A stretch of DNA of 23,480 nucleotides from NCBI GenBank assembly GCA_964397015.1, contig CAYNHL010000052.1, positions 1 through 23,480 on the forward strand, given 5' to 3'. Below are positions 22,240 to 23,480 of this stretch, piece after piece. The notes under the pieces were generated by a model, which was given only the letters and a program-made list of their open reading frames with translations, was not told the origin of the DNA and did not search any database. The stretch's first letter is position 1. Each line of letters opens with the position of its first letter. The translations under genes and the position numbers were made by a program. The stretch comes from MADRE2 sp964397015. GTDB lineage: Bacteria > Desulfobacterota > Desulfobacteria > Desulfobacterales > Desulfobacteraceae.

Positions 22240-23480
22240 TCAGATCCATGACAGATCGGGTTCTTGCTCTTTGAAATATGACTCAAGTAGTTCAACCAGT
22301 AACGGGAAAGAATCCAGGGACCGAATTGAACATGTTTGTTTGAATGACAATATCCGCTCGACCCAACGATTCCCTTTTTCACTTTGTGTACCCTTGCTTC
22401 TTTTTCTCCATAGAACGCCATAGCGCAATATTCGTTCTGCTATGTTGTTGGTCGGTTCGACCTCTTCAATATCAAGAAATACCCAAAGAGACTCAATCTG
22501 CCTGATCAATGACCGGGCCAGGGTACCTATTTCTCCTTTGTGTTCCTGATGATCGAAAATCAAATCGGTAAAACGTTGGTAAAAATTCCGCCACTCCTGA
22601 TCATCCGGAAATACATTTGCCCAATGGCAAAGTAACTGAAGGTCTTTGGTGACCATTTCACCGAATCGGCTGGTTGTGGGATCTTTTCTTTCAGAAAGAG
22701 CTTTGGCTTTTCGGATCAGGTGGGCTAAACAGGTTTGCCGGAGGTTAACCCACTTGGCATACACCCCGTAATTGTCACTGATCAGGATGCCTTCCCAATC
22801 CTGAATCAGGTCCTGAAAAGCTTGCTTTGATCTGTTTTTGTGAATCATGAAATATGCGACTGTGCTGTTCACCATGACCCATAACCAGTTCAGCGAACCG
22901 TTCTGGAACCATGACGTTTCATCAATATGATTGATCCGGCTGTTTCTGGCAATGTCGCCTATTTTATCATGCACGGGTTTCAATGCTTCGGATGCCCTGT
23001 CTATTACCTTTTGGATGGCTCCCGGAGATATTGAAAAATTGAGAACGGACTGGCAGAATGTTCGGACTGTTTCCCGGCTGTTCCCTTGGATACCGCTGAC
23101 CTCAGCGATCAGCGCACTGATCCTCGGACCATATCCAGTCTGATGCTCTTTGGGAAGTTGTGCTTTTACAACATTCCCGCACTGGATGCAGACACCTTGA
23201 TTGAGGATAAAATGCAGTACATCCATTTCAATTTCCGGCAGTTCTATTACCTGGTGTGTGTAAAACGGCTTTATACTTTCCGGGTCAAAGGAAGAACACC
23301 CGCAACTACATGTATCGGGAAACAGGATATTCTCTGTGGACGGTTCCATTAGCTTTTGTTGATGGCCTTTGTGTCCCATTTGTCCGCCTCGTTTGCGTTT
23401 GCTTTTATCTCTCTGCTTGAGAGGCTTTTTGTATGGGGGATCGGACGATGGCGGTTTGCTGGAATTTTGTGAATTTTTAT
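22240..23480 (-). CDS. IS66-family transposase (TnpC type), 5' end outside the window
   Basis: The frame is open from the stop at 22240 to the window edge, so the Met at 23379 is internal. Upstream of it the frame still encodes the conserved IS66 N-terminal region, 'NSSKPPSSDPP' then 'KRKRGGQMGHKGHQQ'. The core has a zinc-ribbon-like 'CSCGCSSF'/'CIQCGN' pair, then the catalytic segments 'HIDETSW', 'LISDNYGVYAKW', 'CLAHLIRKAK' and the closing 'VEPTNNIAERILRYGVLWRK'. About 413 codons are visible. IS66 elements normally also carry tnpA and tnpB, which would lie beyond the window. The 24 bases between its stop and the IS4-like end hold only a short palindrome, AGTAATTACT (22228-22237); the expected IS66 terminal repeat is not seen. 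Confidence 0.9.
   Translation of the reverse strand, partial: KNSQNSSKPPSSDPPYKKPLKQRDKSKRKRGGQMGHKGHQQKLMEPSTENILFPDTCSCGCSSFDPESIKPFYTHQVIELPEIEMDVLHFILNQGVCIQCGNVVKAQLPKEHQTGYGPRISALIAEVSGIQGNSRETVRTFCQSVLNFSISPGAIQKVIDRASEALKPVHDKIGDIARNSRINHIDETSWFQNGSLNWLWVMVNSTVAYFMIHKNRSKQAFQDLIQDWEGILISDNYGVYAKWVNLRQTCLAHLIRKAKALSERKDPTTSRFGEMVTKDLQLLCHWANVFPDDQEWRNFYQRFTDLIFDHQEHKGEIGTLARSLIRQIESLWVFLDIEEVEPTNNIAERILRYGVLWRKRSKGTQSEKGNRWVERILSFKQTCSIRSLDSFPLLVELLESYFKEQEPDLSWI

Noticed and set aside
1..23480. CRISPR array, rRNA, prophage or riboswitch
   Set aside because: No regularly spaced repeats, rRNA-like sequence, phage structural genes or recognisable aptamer were seen on either strand.

Overview
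The window looks like a chromosomal segment of a strictly anaerobic Desulfobacterota bacterium, most like the sulfate-reducing Desulfobacterales. The reasons are a membrane Rnf complex operon headed by a multihaem c-type cytochrome gene, a sodium-pump decarboxylase beta/gamma pair, a DUF362 ferredoxin-like protein, and a separately encoded AICAR transformylase. The assignment rests on gene content only; no rRNA is present.

Layout. Positions 1-66 hold the start of a minus-strand exported protein. Positions 251-2257 (+) hold a small cNMP-binding-fold protein and the gamma and beta subunits of a Na+-translocating decarboxylase; no alpha (carboxyltransferase) or biotin-carrier gene is present. 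A DUF362/ferredoxin protein follows (2271-3395, -). An apparent four-gene minus-strand operon (8027 down to 3510) encodes an Lrp/AsnC regulator, PanB, an unrecognised 427-aa protein, and a leucine-dehydrogenase-like enzyme fused to two CBS domains; it ends in a clear hairpin terminator. The plus strand then carries a shortened YkgJ-like Cys protein and purH split into two in-frame genes (IMP cyclohydrolase, then AICAR transformylase). An RNB-family exoribonuclease (-) and an Smr-domain protein (+) diverge from a short gap, and mltG (-) converges on the Smr gene with an 11-bp overlap.

Positions 14460-18950 (-) hold a tetrahaem cytochrome gene followed by rnfC, rnfD, rnfG, rnfE and rnfA, behind a good sigma70-type promoter. 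rnfB is absent, and RnfC has lost the usual glycine-rich FMN/NADH motif and the ECEP motif. An rseC-like gene and two small uncharacterised genes (a coiled-coil protein and a Gln-rich protein) lie just upstream, behind a near-consensus promoter. A tRNA-Asn gene with its own promoter and terminator (20277-20450) marks the edge of a mobile region: an IS4-family element of about 1.7 kb, then the C-terminal part of an IS66-family transposase that runs off the window.

How it fits together. The Rnf and decarboxylase modules both belong to ion-translocating energy metabolism. The cytochrome together with the degenerate RnfC suggests a variant complex wired to periplasmic c-type haem rather than to NADH (inference). 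In the Lrp operon, 2-oxoisovalerate is both the PanB substrate and the product of valine deamination, which suggests a branched-chain amino acid/pantoate link (inference). The best candidates for something undescribed are the rnfB-less, NADH-site-less Rnf operon and the CBS-fused dehydrogenase operon with its unknown partner.
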